Shown: piece after piece, positions 1 to 8,567 of the stretch | Layout: every line of letters starts with the position of its first letter | Numbering within the stretch: position 1 is the first letter of the stretch | Origin: JBBRVP01 sp038246785 | Lineage (GTDB): Bacteria > Actinomycetota > Actinomycetes > Jiangellales > Jiangellaceae | Direction: 5' to 3' | NCBI GenBank assembly: GCA_038246785.1 | Contig: JBBRVP010000015.1 | Location: forward strand, 10,000 to 73,999 | DNA: 64,000 bases | Notes under the pieces: generated by a model | Told to the model about the DNA's origin: nothing | Database searches by the model: none | The model's input: the letters and a program-made list of their open reading frames with translations, nothing else | Program-made: the position numbers and the translations under genes

Positions 1-759
1 CAGCATCGCCTCGAGGTCGTCGGCCCGCACGTCACTCAGCACCGACTCGCACATCGGCCAGTCGGCGTAGAGGCCCTCGACGTCGGTCAGCACCACGAGC
101 TTCTGTGCGCCGAGTGCCACCGCGAGAGCGGCGGCAGCGCTGTCGGCGTTGACGTTGAGCACCTGGCCGTCGGGGCCGTCGCGGTCCGGCGCGACCGTCG
201 ACACCACCGGGATCCGGCCGGCCTGGAGCAGGTCGAGCACCGCGGTGGGGTCGACTGAGACCACGTCACCGACCAGGCCCAGGTCGACTGCCTCGCCGTC
301 GACCGCGGCCGGACGTCGCTCGGCACGCAGCAGCCCCCCGTCCTCGCCGGAGATGCCGACGGCGAACGGCCCGTGGGCGTTCACCAGCCCGACGAGCTCG
401 CGGCCGACCTGGCCGGTGAGGACCATGCGCACGACGTCCATCGCCTCCGGGGTGGTGACCCGCAGACCGCCCCGGAACTCCGACGCGATGCCGAGCCGGG
501 CGAGCATCGTGGAGATCTGCGGGCCGCCGCCGTGGACGACCACCACCTTGAGCCCGGCGTAGCGCAGGAACACCACGTCCTGGGCGAAGGCGCGGCGCAG
601 CGCGTCGTCCACCATGGCATGCCCGCCGTACTTCACGACGACCAAGCCGCCGTGGAACCGCTCCAGCCACGGCAGCGCCTCGACGAGCACCTCGGCCTTG
701 GCCCGCGCCCGCTGCAGCCGGTCGTGGGCGGGAACGGTCGTCGCCGCGGGGAGGCTCAC
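1..759 (-). CDS. argB: Acetylglutamate kinase, C-terminus beyond the window
   Basis: It phosphorylates N-acetylglutamate in the second step of arginine synthesis and is cytoplasmic. The reading frame is open from a GTG at 759 to the window edge, giving 253 residues. Visible family motifs are VVVKYGGHAM near residue 40, VVVHGGGPQI near 75, and NVNADSAAAALA and VLTDVEGLYADW toward the end. The start GTG overlaps the argJ stop as GTGA, so it is probably translationally coupled. The C-terminal part is missing only because the window ends, not because of damage. Confidence 0.95.
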   Translation of the reverse strand, partial: MSLPAATTVPAHDRLQRARAKAEVLVEALPWLERFHGGLVVVKYGGHAMVDDALRRAFAQDVVFLRYAGLKVVVVHGGGPQISTMLARLGIASEFRGGLRVTTPEAMDVVRMVLTGQVGRELVGLVNAHGPFAVGISGEDGGLLRAERRPAAVDGEAVDLGLVGDVVSVDPTAVLDLLQAGRIPVVSTVAPDRDGPDGQVLNVNADSAAAALAVALGAQKLVVLTDVEGLYADWPMCESVLSDVRADDLEAML

Positions 760-1907
760 GTGGAGTACGCCGAGTTCTCGTGCACGTAGGCCTCGGTGAG
801 GTCGTTGGTCCAGACGGTGGCCGTCGCCGCGCCCGCGCCGAGGTCCACCTCGACGCAGACCGCCCGCCGGCTGAGATCCACGAGCTCGCGTGGCTGGGAC
901 GGCTGGCCGTCGCGGCAGACGTGGACGCCGTTGATCGCGACGTGGATGCGCTGCGGGTCGAACGCCGCCGAGGTCGTGCCCACCGCAGCGAGGACGCGTC
1001 CCCAGTTGGGGTCGCGGCCGTAGACAGCGGCCTTGAACAGGTTGCTGCGGGCGATCGCTCGAGCCACCTCGACCGCGTCGTCCTCGCTGGCCGCGCGTAC
1101 GACCTCGACCGCGATGTCGTGCTCGGAGCCCTCGGCGTCGGCGAGCAGCTGCATGGCGAGCTCGTGGCTGGCCTCAATGACCGCCTCGGTGAGCTCGGCC
1201 ACGCTCGGCGTCTCGCCGGAGGCGCCGGAGGCCAGCAGGACGACGCTGTCGTTGGTCGACATGCACCCGTCGGAGTCCAGCCGGTCGAATGTCGCGCGGG
1301 TGGCCGCGCGCAGCGCCCGGTCGCAGGCGGCTGCGTCCGCCGCCGCGTCGGTGGTGAGGACGACGAGCATGGTGGCCAGACCCGGCGCCAGCATGCCGGC
1401 GCCCTTGGCGATGCCGCCCACGGACCAGCTGCTGCGTCCCACCGCGACGGTCTTGGCGCGTGTGTCGGTGGTCATGATGGCAACCGCGGCGTCGCTGCCG
1501 CCGGTCTCGGACAGCGCTTTCGCCGCAGCGGCCACGCCCTGTTCGACGCGGTCGCCGTCAAGCGGCTCGCCGATGAGGCCGGTGGAGCAGACCACGACGT
1601 CACCGGCGGCGCAGCCGACGACGTCGGCGACCCGCTCGGCGGTGCGGTGGGTCACTGCGAAGCCGTCGGGCCCGGTGTAGCAGTTGGCGCCGCCGGAGTT
1701 GAGCACGACGGCGCGAGCCCGCCCGTCGGCGACCGCCCGCTCGCTCCACAGCACGGGGTTGGCCTTGCAGCGGTTTCTCGTGAACAACCCGGCCGCGGTG
1801 TCGAGCGGGCCGTCGTTGACGACGAGGGCGAGGTCGGGACGACCGCGCGGCTTGAGCCCGGCGGCGACGCCGGCGGCCCGGAAGCCGCGAGGCACGGTGA
1901 CGCTCAC
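756..1907 (-). CDS. argJ: Bifunctional glutamate N-acetyltransferase / ornithine acetyltransferase
   Basis: ArgJ recycles the acetyl group from N-acetylornithine to glutamate and, in bifunctional forms, also makes N-acetylglutamate from acetyl-CoA. The 383-residue protein carries the autocleavage region KGAGMLAPGLATML; cleavage before the Thr near residue 179 would yield the alpha and beta chains and create the nucleophile. It ends in ENSAYST, matching the conserved family tail. I chose GTG 1907 because it overlaps the argC stop as GTGA, which suits translational coupling. An ATG at 1970 would extend it 21 residues into argC. No argA/argE gene is visible nearby. Confidence 0.95.
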   Translation of the reverse strand: MSVTVPRGFRAAGVAAGLKPRGRPDLALVVNDGPLDTAAGLFTRNRCKANPVLWSERAVADGRARAVVLNSGGANCYTGPDGFAVTHRTAERVADVVGCAAGDVVVCSTGLIGEPLDGDRVEQGVAAAAKALSETGGSDAAVAIMTTDTRAKTVAVGRSSWSVGGIAKGAGMLAPGLATMLVVLTTDAAADAAACDRALRAATRATFDRLDSDGCMSTNDSVVLLASGASGETPSVAELTEAVIEASHELAMQLLADAEGSEHDIAVEVVRAASEDDAVEVARAIARSNLFKAAVYGRDPNWGRVLAAVGTTSAAFDPQRIHVAINGVHVCRDGQPSQPRELVDLSRRAVCVEVDLGAGAATATVWTNDLTEAYVHENSAYST

Positions 1908-2950
1908 GGCGCCAGCCCCGTGAGCGGCAGGCCGAGCACCTCGGGCAGCCCGAGCGCGAGGTTGGCGCACTGCATGACGGCTCCTGCGGTGCCCTTGGTG
2001 AGGTTGTCAATCGCGGCGACGGCGACGACCCGGCCGGCGCGGGCGTCGAGCGCCACCTGCAGGTGCATGGCGTTGGAGCCAAGGACGTCGGCGGTGCGCG
2101 GCCAGCGGCCCTCGGGGAGCAGGTGGACGAAGGGCTCGTCGGCGTACGCCGCCGCCCACGGCTCCCGGATCTCGTGCGGCCGCACGCCACCGCGTACCCG
2201 CGCGGTGCAGGTGGCCAGGATGCCGCGCGGCATCGGCGCGAGGGTGGGGGTGAACGACACCGACACCGGCGCGCCAGCGGCCCGCGACAGCTCCTGCTCG
2301 ATCTCGGGGAGGTGCCGGTGGGTGCCGCCGACCCCGTACGGGCTCATCGAGCCCATGACCTCGCTGGCCAACAGGTCGGGCCGGGTCGACCGGCCCGCGC
2401 CGGAGGTGCCCGACGCGGCGACGACGACGACGTCGTGCGGCTCGAGCACGCCGGCTGCCAGGCCGGGCGCGAGGGCCAGCGCGACCGCCGTCGGGTAGCA
2501 GCCGGGGACCGCGACGCGGGTTGCCCAGGACAGGGTGTCCCGCTGTTTGCTCCCGTTGGCGAGCGGCAGCTCCGGCAGGCCGTACGGCCACGCGCCGGCG
2601 TGCGGGCCGTCGTAGAAGGCGGCCCAGGCCGCGGCGTCGCGCAGCCGGTGGTCGGCGGCGGCGTCGAGCACGACGACGGTTTCGGGGAGCTCGGCGGCCA
2701 GGCCGGTCGAGGCGCCGTGAGGCAGGGCCAGCACGACGACGTCGTGGGCGGCCAGCACGTCGGCGGTCGTGGGCGCGAGGACGCGGTCTGCGTACGGCAG
2801 CAGGTGCTGGTGGACGTCTCCGAGCCGGGCTCCGGCGTGGCCCGCGGCGGTCACCTCGCCGAGCTCGAGCGCGGGATGGCCGGCCAGCAGCCGCAGCACC
2901 TCGCCACCGGCGTAGCCGCTCGCGCCGGCGACGGCGACCCGCGCTCCCAT
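1904..2950 (-). CDS. argC: N-acetyl-gamma-glutamyl-phosphate reductase
   Basis: ArgC reduces N-acetylglutamyl phosphate with NADPH in the third step of arginine synthesis. The 348-residue protein has an N-terminal Rossmann motif (GASGYAGGEVLR, residues 9-20) and the catalytic cysteine in VPGCYPTA (about Cys151). It is the first gene of argC-argJ-argB. The ATG at 2950 has no Shine-Dalgarno sequence. Instead a promoter-like pair and twin palindromes abut it, suggesting a leaderless message repressed by arginine. Confidence 0.96.
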   Translation of the reverse strand: MGARVAVAGASGYAGGEVLRLLAGHPALELGEVTAAGHAGARLGDVHQHLLPYADRVLAPTTADVLAAHDVVVLALPHGASTGLAAELPETVVVLDAAADHRLRDAAAWAAFYDGPHAGAWPYGLPELPLANGSKQRDTLSWATRVAVPGCYPTAVALALAPGLAAGVLEPHDVVVVAASGTSGAGRSTRPDLLASEVMGSMSPYGVGGTHRHLPEIEQELSRAAGAPVSVSFTPTLAPMPRGILATCTARVRGGVRPHEIREPWAAAYADEPFVHLLPEGRWPRTADVLGSNAMHLQVALDARAGRVVAVAAIDNLTKGTAGAVMQCANLALGLPEVLGLPLTGLAP

Positions 2951-2990
2951 GGAGCATGACTATGCCAGCAAGCGCATGACTATGCCAAGT
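2951..2990 (-). promoter_or_regulatory. Twin ArgR-type operator palindromes over a probable leaderless argC promoter
   Basis: Two identical 12-bp palindromes, GCAT-AGTC-ATGC on the minus strand, lie at 2954-2965 and 2974-2985, exactly 20 bp apart, or about two helical turns. Actinobacterial ArgR boxes are paired TGCAT-type palindromes with similar spacing. The same stretch contains TTGGCA (2983-2988), an 18-nt spacer and CATAGT (2959-2964), whose predicted start falls at or next to the argC ATG. Sequence symmetry is seen directly; ArgR binding is inferred. Confidence 0.75.
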
Positions 2991-2996
2991 CGGAGG

Positions 2997-3836
2997 TCAG
3001 CCACCCAGCGGGTCGTCGGGACCGTACGGGCGCAGCCGCAGCGTCCGCGCCTCGGCGGGCAGCCCGGAGGCCGCGACCTCAGCCAGCCGGCCCACAGTGT
3101 CCACACCGGCCCGCAGCACCCGGCCCGACCAGGCGTCGAGCCCGCCGCGCGCGATCGCCAGCAGCAGCCCGACGACCTCGGCGGGGGCGGTCCACTCGGT
3201 ACGGTCGGCGTGCACCGGCATCGACCGCGTCATGGGGGTGTCGACGACGCCGGGCATGAGCTCGAAGGCGCGCAGGCCGCGGGCGTACCCGGCCGCGTGC
3301 AGCGCGCCGCCGAGCCGCACGAGCCCGGTCTTCGCCGCGGAGTAGCCGGAGTAGATCTCGCCGTCGCGGACGGCCATGCCGGTGCTGAGGTGGACCACCC
3401 GGCCGCCGCCGCGGGCGAGCATGCCGGGCACGACCGCCTGCACGACGTGGAACGGGCCACGGAGGTCGGTCTCGACGACCCCCCACCAATCGTCCGGATC
3501 GGCCTCCCACACCGGCACCTCCGCGGACTCGATGCGCCCGGCGATGTCGACGAGCAGGTCAACCGGACCGAGCGCGGTCTCGACCTCGGCCACCGCAACT
3601 CGCACCGCGGCGAGGTCGGTGACGTCGGCTGGTGCGACCGCCGTACGGGCCCCCGCGACCTCCGCGTCGACCGTCCTCCGAACCTCGTCGAGCCGGCCAC
3701 GGTCGCGCCCGAGCAGCCCGACCGAGACTCCGTCACCGGCCAGGCCGGCCGCGACGGCGCGTCCGATGCCGCCGGTCGCGCCAGGGACGAGGGCGACCCG
3801 GGCCGGCGGCGGCTCAGGCACCGCGCAGCACCGCAT
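2997..3836 (-). CDS. SDR family NAD(P)-dependent oxidoreductase
   Basis: This is a short-chain dehydrogenase of 279 residues; the substrate is unknown. The cofactor loop is PGATGGIG (residues 18-25), a variant of the usual TGxxxGIG. The catalytic residues are recognisable as Ser in HLSTG and Tyr/Lys in SGYSAAK. The usual NAG motif is replaced by DIAG, an atypical but tolerated change. The family runs 240-280 residues, so it is complete. It lies upstream of argC on the same strand, but the argC promoter sits in the 46-bp gap, so it need not belong to the arginine operon. The start is uncertain because the first dozen residues are not family-like. Confidence 0.85.
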   Translation of the reverse strand: MRCCAVPEPPPARVALVPGATGGIGRAVAAGLAGDGVSVGLLGRDRGRLDEVRRTVDAEVAGARTAVAPADVTDLAAVRVAVAEVETALGPVDLLVDIAGRIESAEVPVWEADPDDWWGVVETDLRGPFHVVQAVVPGMLARGGGRVVHLSTGMAVRDGEIYSGYSAAKTGLVRLGGALHAAGYARGLRAFELMPGVVDTPMTRSMPVHADRTEWTAPAEVVGLLLAIARGGLDAWSGRVLRAGVDTVGRLAEVAASGLPAEARTLRLRPYGPDDPLGG

Positions 3837-3995
3837 CGGGTCTCCGGTTCACCGGCCAGCGAACCTCACGGCCAGCGGTCGCCTCGTTCGTCATGACACC
3901 CATGATCACCCTTCGCAGCCGGCGACGGCTACGACCACGGCGGATACGCCAGGCGGACGGGCGACAAGCGGTCGTCGCACGAGGAGCAGCCCAGG

Positions 3996-4014
3996 GGCGC
4001 ATAGTTAGGCGCAT
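3996..4014 (+). promoter_or_regulatory. Direct repeat and -10 box at the vapB start
   Basis: GGCGCAT occurs at 3996-4002 and 4008-4014, 12 bp apart, flanking CATAGT (4000-4005). The hexamer is seven bases before the antitoxin ATG, so transcription could begin at the start codon. Ribbon-helix-helix antitoxins often bind short repeats of this type over their own promoter. Autoregulation is inferred from position only. Confidence 0.4.
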
Positions 4015-4261
4015 GCCTCGGATGCAGGTCTATCTGCCAAACGACCTCTACCTCGAAGTCAAGCAGCGCGGTCTCGTAGCCTCCGAGCTCCTGCAGGAGG
4101 CGGTGCGAGTGGAGGTGCGACGCCGAGAGCTGATCGGGGCCGGCGACGACTACCTCGTCGACCTGATCGCCGAGGTCGGAGCGCCGAGCCCCGAAGAGAC
4201 TGCTCGCGCTCGAGAGATCGCCCGCCGCCTTGCGCGGCGTGCGCGTCACGCGGCCAGCTGA
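4013..4261 (+). CDS. Ribbon-helix-helix antitoxin, VapB-like
   Basis: This 82-residue protein starts MPRMQVYLPNDLYLEV, the beta strand and first helix of a ribbon-helix-helix DNA-binding fold, followed by a helix through SELLQEAVRVEV. The charged C-terminal half (EETARAREIARRLARR) would wrap the toxin. Its stop codon is immediately followed by the toxin GTG, with no intervening base, as expected for a coexpressed type II toxin-antitoxin pair. The antitoxin should neutralise the PIN nuclease and repress the pair. Exact family naming is uncertain. Confidence 0.85.
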   Translation: MPRMQVYLPNDLYLEVKQRGLVASELLQEAVRVEVRRRELIGAGDDYLVDLIAEVGAPSPEETARAREIARRLARRARHAAS

Positions 4262-4645
4262 GTGCTCCTGATCCTCGACCCGGGAGCGGTGTCAGCGCTG
4301 TCAGAGCGATCGCACCGTGCTGCAGCCCTGATCGACGCGCTTCGTGGGGGGCGCCTCTGGCCACCAGTGGTTCCCACGCCAGTCCTGATCGAGTGCCTAC
4401 GCGGAGATCCTCGTCACGATGCACGGGCCAACCGGCTGCTCAAGGCCTGCGACGTCGTCGACGACATCACCGAAAACCTGGCCCGGCGCGCGGCACGGCT
4501 GCGGACACAGGCGGGCCGCGGATCTGCCGTCGACGCGCTCGTGGCGGCCCTCGCGGAGCCTGGCGGGTCAGTCCTCACCACAGACCCCGGCGATCTCCGG
4601 GCGCTCGCCGCGTACGCCCGGGATGTTTCGGTCGAAGGCATCTGA
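4262..4645 (+). CDS. PIN-domain ribonuclease toxin, VapC-like
   Basis: This is a 127-residue PIN-domain protein predicted to cleave RNA using Mg2+. Acidic residues line up with the PIN active site: Asp6 in LILDPGAV, Glu44 in LIECLRG, Asp91 in SAVDALVAAL, and Asp108/Asp111 in TTDPGDL. The length is typical of VapC. The start is a GTG directly after the antitoxin stop. All expected acidic residues are present, so the toxin looks intact. The RNA target cannot be told from sequence. Confidence 0.88.
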   Translation: MLLILDPGAVSALSERSHRAAALIDALRGGRLWPPVVPTPVLIECLRGDPRHDARANRLLKACDVVDDITENLARRAARLRTQAGRGSAVDALVAALAEPGGSVLTTDPGDLRALAAYARDVSVEGI

Positions 4646-4699
4646 TGTGAGGCCGTCACCGCGATCAGGAGCGGTGGGCAAGGACCGGCACGAGGCTCT

Positions 4700-7222
4700 T
4701 CAGGCACCGCGCAGCACCGCCCCGCAGCGCCGGGCTGCCTCGGCGACGGCGGCGTCGCGTACGGCCGAGGCCTCCGCGGTGGTGAGCGTCCGGTCGGGTG
4801 CCCGCATGCGCAGCGCGAAGGCCAGCGAGCGGTGGCCCGGCGGCACCTGCTCGCCCGCATAGACGTCGAAGAGCCGGACGTCCTCGACGAGGCCTCCCCC
4901 ACCGGCGACGAGGGCCCGGTGCACGTCGGCGGCCGGGACGTCGGCGGGGACGACGAGCGCGACGTCCTCCTTGGCGAGCGGGTACGGGGAGACCGGACGC
5001 GCCTGCACGGCGGCCGGGGCCGCGTCGACGAGCACGTCGAGGTCGACCTCGAAGGCGACCGTGCGCGCCGGCAGCTCGAGCGCGTTGGTGACCTTGGGGC
5101 GCAGCTCGCCGGCGTGGCCGACGAGCGTGCCGTCGGCGAGGCGGAGCGCCGCGCAGCGCCCCGGGTGCCACGGGGGGTGCTCGCGGTCCGCGGCCACCTG
5201 AACCGCCACGTGCAGGGTGTCGGCCACCAGCCGCGCCGCGTCGATTGCGTCACCGGCGTCAGCCCGCCGGCCCGGACCCCACCACCCGGACGGCTCGCGC
5301 AGCCCGGTGATGACTCCGGCCACCCGCCAGGGCTGATGCGGCACTGCCGCGTCGAGGGCGGCCAACTCCTCGGCGGCCGGGCGGCGGTCGACGCCGAGCA
5401 CCGGTGCCGCTGCCGGCGCCGCGTCCGGGCGTACGACGCTGCCCACCTCGAACACGGCGACGTCGGACGCGCCGCGGCCCAGGTTGCGGCGTACGGCGTC
5501 GACCAGCGTCGACAGCAGCGACGTGCGCAGCCGCGGCTGCTCGTCGGAGAGCGGGTTGGCCAGCCGCACGGCCCGCCGCCGCGGGTCGTCATCCGGCAGC
5601 GCGAGCTCGTCGTCGCGCTCCGGGCCGACGAACGGGTAGGTCAGCACCTCGATCAGCCCAGCCTCGGCCAGCGCCCGGCTCACCGACCGGTGGGCCCGCT
5701 GGGCCGCGGTGAGCCCGCGCCCCGGGGGCGCGTTCGGCAGCACTGAAGGGATCGCGGCGTAGCCGTCGAGCCGGGCCACCTCCTCGACCAGGTCGGCGCC
5801 CTGGAGCAGGTCGGGCCGCCACGAGGGCGGGGTGACGAGCAGCCACCCGGCGTCCGTCTCGACCGTGCAGCCGACCTGCTCGAGGAGCTCGCGGACGCGC
5901 GCGTCCGGGTAGTCGACGCCGACCAGGCGGCTCGGCAGGTCAGCCGGCATCCGCACCCGCTCGACCGGCAGCCGGGCGTCGACGTCGGTCACCTGAGGGT
6001 CGGCCGTGCCGCCGCCGTGCGCGACGAGCAGGCGCACCACCAGCTCCGCCGCCACCGGCGGCAGCGCCGGGTCGACGCCGCGCTCGAAGCGGCGGCTCGC
6101 CTCGCTGTACAGCCGGTGCCGACGAGCAGTTCTGGCGACGGCGACCGGGTCGAAGTGGGCAGCCTCGACGAGCACGTCCCGAGTGGCCCTCGACACCTCG
6201 GTGCTGGCCCCGCCCATGACCCCGGCCAGCCCGATCACCCGCTCGCCCCTCGGCCCCTCGGTGATGAGCAGGTCCTCGAGGTCGAGGACGCGGTCGATGT
6301 CGTCGAGTGTGCGCAGCCGCTCGCCCGTCCGGGCCCGCCGTACCGTGATCGCCTCGTCGAGGGCACTCAGGTCGTAGGCATGCAGCGGCTGCCCCACGGC
6401 CAGCATGACGTAGTTGGTGACGTCGACCGCCAGCGAGATCGGCCGCATGCCGGCCTCGACGAGCCGGCGGCGCAGCCAGTACGGGGTGGGCGCCTGCGGG
6501 TCGACGCCGCGGACCACACGGGCCACGAAGCGGTCGCAGCCGGGTACGCCGTAGATCGGTGCGCCGTCGGCGAGGACGACCGGGTGGCCTCCGCCCCTGG
6601 CCGCCGGGACGGCGACGTCGGCCGGGTCGCGAAAGACAGCGGCCACGTCGAGGCGCGCCCCGTGGGCGTACTCCCGCGCCACCCCACGTACCGACAGGGC
6701 GTAGCCGCGGTCGGGGGTCACATTGACCTCGACGACGCGCTCGTCGAGGCCGAGCAGAGGGACGGCGTCGTCACCGGGCTGCCCGGCCAGGCCCCACTCG
6801 GAGAGCACGATGATCCCGCCGGCCTCATCGCCGACGTCGAGCTCCTTGGCCGAGCAGATCATGCCGTCGGAGACGTGCCCGTACGTCCTCCGGGCCGTGA
6901 TCTCGAAACCGCCGGCGAGCACCGCGCCAGGCAGCGACACGACGACGAGGTCGCCCACGGTGAAGTTGTGCGCACCACAGACGATGCCGCGCGGCTCCGA
7001 GTCCCCGACGTCGACCTGGCACCAGCGGATCGTCTTGCCGTTGCTCTGTGGCTCGTCGGCGAGGTCGAGCACGCGGCCCACGACAAGCGGTCCGCGCACC
7101 TCGGCGCCGTGCAGGGCCTCCTCCTCCAGGCCGACGCGGACCAGCGTGGCAGCGACGTCCTCGGCGGTGGCCGCAGCGGGCACGTCGACGTGCTCGCGCA
7201 ACCAGCCGAGCGGGATCCGCAT
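4700..7222 (-). CDS. pheT: Phenylalanine--tRNA ligase beta subunit
   Basis: PheT forms the alpha2-beta2 phenylalanyl-tRNA synthetase with PheS. The 840-residue protein shows the N-terminal tRNA-binding OB fold (VVGRVLDLADEPQSNGKT region, residues 45-80), the B3/B4 editing region with GVMGG, the B5 domain, and a C-terminal anticodon-binding FDX-ACB domain ending in PDRTLTTAEASAVRDAAVAE. ATG 7222 starts the canonical MRIPLGWLREHV. It overlaps the pheS stop by one base (TAATG), so the two are coupled. A longer in-frame reading upstream to 7858 is antisense-like noise inside pheS. Confidence 0.97.
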   Translation of the reverse strand: MRIPLGWLREHVDVPAAATAEDVAATLVRVGLEEEALHGAEVRGPLVVGRVLDLADEPQSNGKTIRWCQVDVGDSEPRGIVCGAHNFTVGDLVVVSLPGAVLAGGFEITARRTYGHVSDGMICSAKELDVGDEAGGIIVLSEWGLAGQPGDDAVPLLGLDERVVEVNVTPDRGYALSVRGVAREYAHGARLDVAAVFRDPADVAVPAARGGGHPVVLADGAPIYGVPGCDRFVARVVRGVDPQAPTPYWLRRRLVEAGMRPISLAVDVTNYVMLAVGQPLHAYDLSALDEAITVRRARTGERLRTLDDIDRVLDLEDLLITEGPRGERVIGLAGVMGGASTEVSRATRDVLVEAAHFDPVAVARTARRHRLYSEASRRFERGVDPALPPVAAELVVRLLVAHGGGTADPQVTDVDARLPVERVRMPADLPSRLVGVDYPDARVRELLEQVGCTVETDAGWLLVTPPSWRPDLLQGADLVEEVARLDGYAAIPSVLPNAPPGRGLTAAQRAHRSVSRALAEAGLIEVLTYPFVGPERDDELALPDDDPRRRAVRLANPLSDEQPRLRTSLLSTLVDAVRRNLGRGASDVAVFEVGSVVRPDAAPAAAPVLGVDRRPAAEELAALDAAVPHQPWRVAGVITGLREPSGWWGPGRRADAGDAIDAARLVADTLHVAVQVAADREHPPWHPGRCAALRLADGTLVGHAGELRPKVTNALELPARTVAFEVDLDVLVDAAPAAVQARPVSPYPLAKEDVALVVPADVPAADVHRALVAGGGGLVEDVRLFDVYAGEQVPPGHRSLAFALRMRAPDRTLTTAEASAVRDAAVAEAARRCGAVLRGA

Positions 7223-8316
7223 TACAGCTCCATGCCGAACTGTGTGCTGAAACGCAGGTCGCCCTCGACCATGTCGCGCATGTCCTGGACGCCGTGGCGG
7301 AACATCAGGGTCCGCTCGATGCCCATGCCGAACGCGAATCCGGAGTAGCGGTCGGGATCGATGCCGCAGGCCCGCAGCACGTTGGGGTTGACCATGCCGC
7401 AGCCCCCCCACTCGATCCAGCCGGTGCCCTTGCACGCGCGGCAGCCACGGTCGGCGCCTTCGCAGAGGAAGCAGCGCAGGTCCATCTCGGCGCTCGGCTC
7501 GGTGAACGGAAAGAACGAGGGGCGCAGCCGCGTAGTCGCGCCGGTGCCGAACATCGCGGCGGCGAAGTGGTCGAGGGTGCCCTTGAGGTGGGCCATCGTG
7601 AGGCCCTCGTCGACGGCCAGGCCCTCGACTTGGTGGAAGACCGGCGTGTGGGTGGCGTCGAGCTCGTCGGTGCGGAACGTCTTGCCGGGTACGGCGACGT
7701 AGAGCGGCACGCCGCGCTCGAGCAGCGCCCGCGCCTGCACCGGCGAGGTGTGGGTGCGCAGTACCAGCCCGGAGCCCGGCGGGTCGACGAAGAACGTGTC
7801 CTGCATCTGCCGGGCGGGATGGTCGACGCCGAAGTTGAGGGCGTCGAAGTTGTACCACTCGGCCTCGACCTCCGGGCCGTCGGCGATCTCCCAGCCCATG
7901 CCGAGGAACAGCTCGGCCACCCGCTCCTGCAGCGAGCTCAGCGGGTGGCGGGCGCCCCGGGCCCGCCGGTCGGTCGGCAGCGTGACGTCGACGGTCTCCT
8001 CGACGAGGATCCGGGCGTCGCGGTCGGCTTCGAGGAGCGCCTCCCGCGCCTCGATCGCCGCGCGCACCCGTTGCCGGGCGCCTCCCACGCGCCGGCCGGC
8101 GTCGGCCTTCGCCGCCGGCGGGAGCGCCCCGATCTCGCGGTTGGCCAGCGCCAGCGGGCTGCGGTCCCCCGCGTGCTCGAGGCGGGCCGCCTTGAGCGCG
8201 TCGAGGTCGCTCGCGGCGCTGACCGCCGCCAGTGCCGCGTCCACCATCGCCTCGACCGCATCGGCTGACAGGGCGCTCACCTGGACCGGGTCGTAGTCGC
8301 GGTTGGCGGCGGGCAC
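7222..8316 (-). CDS. pheS: Phenylalanine--tRNA ligase alpha subunit
   Basis: This catalytic subunit activates phenylalanine and charges tRNA-Phe. Class II motifs are present: HPARQMQDTFF, TSPVQARALL and the motif 3 region GFAFGMGIERTLM. The N-terminal coiled coil covers roughly residues 10-100. I chose GTG 8316 (VPAANRDYDPVQV), which matches actinobacterial homologues and gives 364 residues. An ATG at 8346 would add ten arginine-rich residues. A TAGACT box at 8324-8329 lies seven bases before the GTG, so the mRNA may be leaderless. No T-box or phenylalanine leader peptide is apparent. Confidence 0.96.
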   Translation of the reverse strand: MPAANRDYDPVQVSALSADAVEAMVDAALAAVSAASDLDALKAARLEHAGDRSPLALANREIGALPPAAKADAGRRVGGARQRVRAAIEAREALLEADRDARILVEETVDVTLPTDRRARGARHPLSSLQERVAELFLGMGWEIADGPEVEAEWYNFDALNFGVDHPARQMQDTFFVDPPGSGLVLRTHTSPVQARALLERGVPLYVAVPGKTFRTDELDATHTPVFHQVEGLAVDEGLTMAHLKGTLDHFAAAMFGTGATTRLRPSFFPFTEPSAEMDLRCFLCEGADRGCRACKGTGWIEWGGCGMVNPNVLRACGIDPDRYSGFAFGMGIERTLMFRHGVQDMRDMVEGDLRFSTQFGMEL

Positions 8317-8380
8317 CCGCGGGAGTCTAAGCGGGCGGCGCACCAACCCCAGCCGCCACCGGGCAGGCTGTCCACCGGGG

Positions 8381-8459
8381 CCCCGACGTCACTGTCCTGG
8401 TGGCGGTCTATCGGGTCGTTCCGAGGGGATTCCCGACCCTCCGGACAGTAACGTCGGGG
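8381..8459. repeat. 17-bp inverted repeat with inner stem
   Basis: Arms 8381-8397 and 8443-8459 are complementary with one mismatch and enclose 45 nt. An inner TCGGG/CCCGA pair can extend the structure. It lies between the pheS promoter and the tandem repeats that follow the methyltransferase stop. It may be a structured transcript end or a small palindromic element; no tract of T residues supports a classical terminator. Confidence 0.7.
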
Positions 8460-8462
8460 ACT

Positions 8463-8528
8463 GGGACGGGGGACGGGGCGGACCGGGACGGGGGACGGGG
8501 CGGACCGGGACGGGGGACGGGGCGGACC
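8463..8528. repeat. Three perfect copies of a 22-bp G-rich repeat
   Basis: The unit is repeated exactly at 8463-8484, 8485-8506 and 8507-8528. Each unit holds runs of three to five G residues on the plus strand, so the array could form G-quadruplex structure. It lies 40 bp beyond the stop of the minus-strand methyltransferase gene. Copy number is likely to vary between strains. Confidence 0.9.
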
Positions 8529-8567
8529 GGGCGGAGGGCCAGGCGGGAGGAAGGCCTGGGGGTGACG

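Noticed and set aside
2951..2990. Riboswitch before argC
   Set aside because: The 46-bp gap is too short and the palindromes fit an operator instead.
4700..7858. A 1052-residue minus-strand frame
   Set aside because: The first 212 residues are Arg/Gly-rich noise inside pheS; the real pheT starts at 7222.
8463..8528. CRISPR array
   Set aside because: The three units are adjacent with no spacers, and no cas gene is present.
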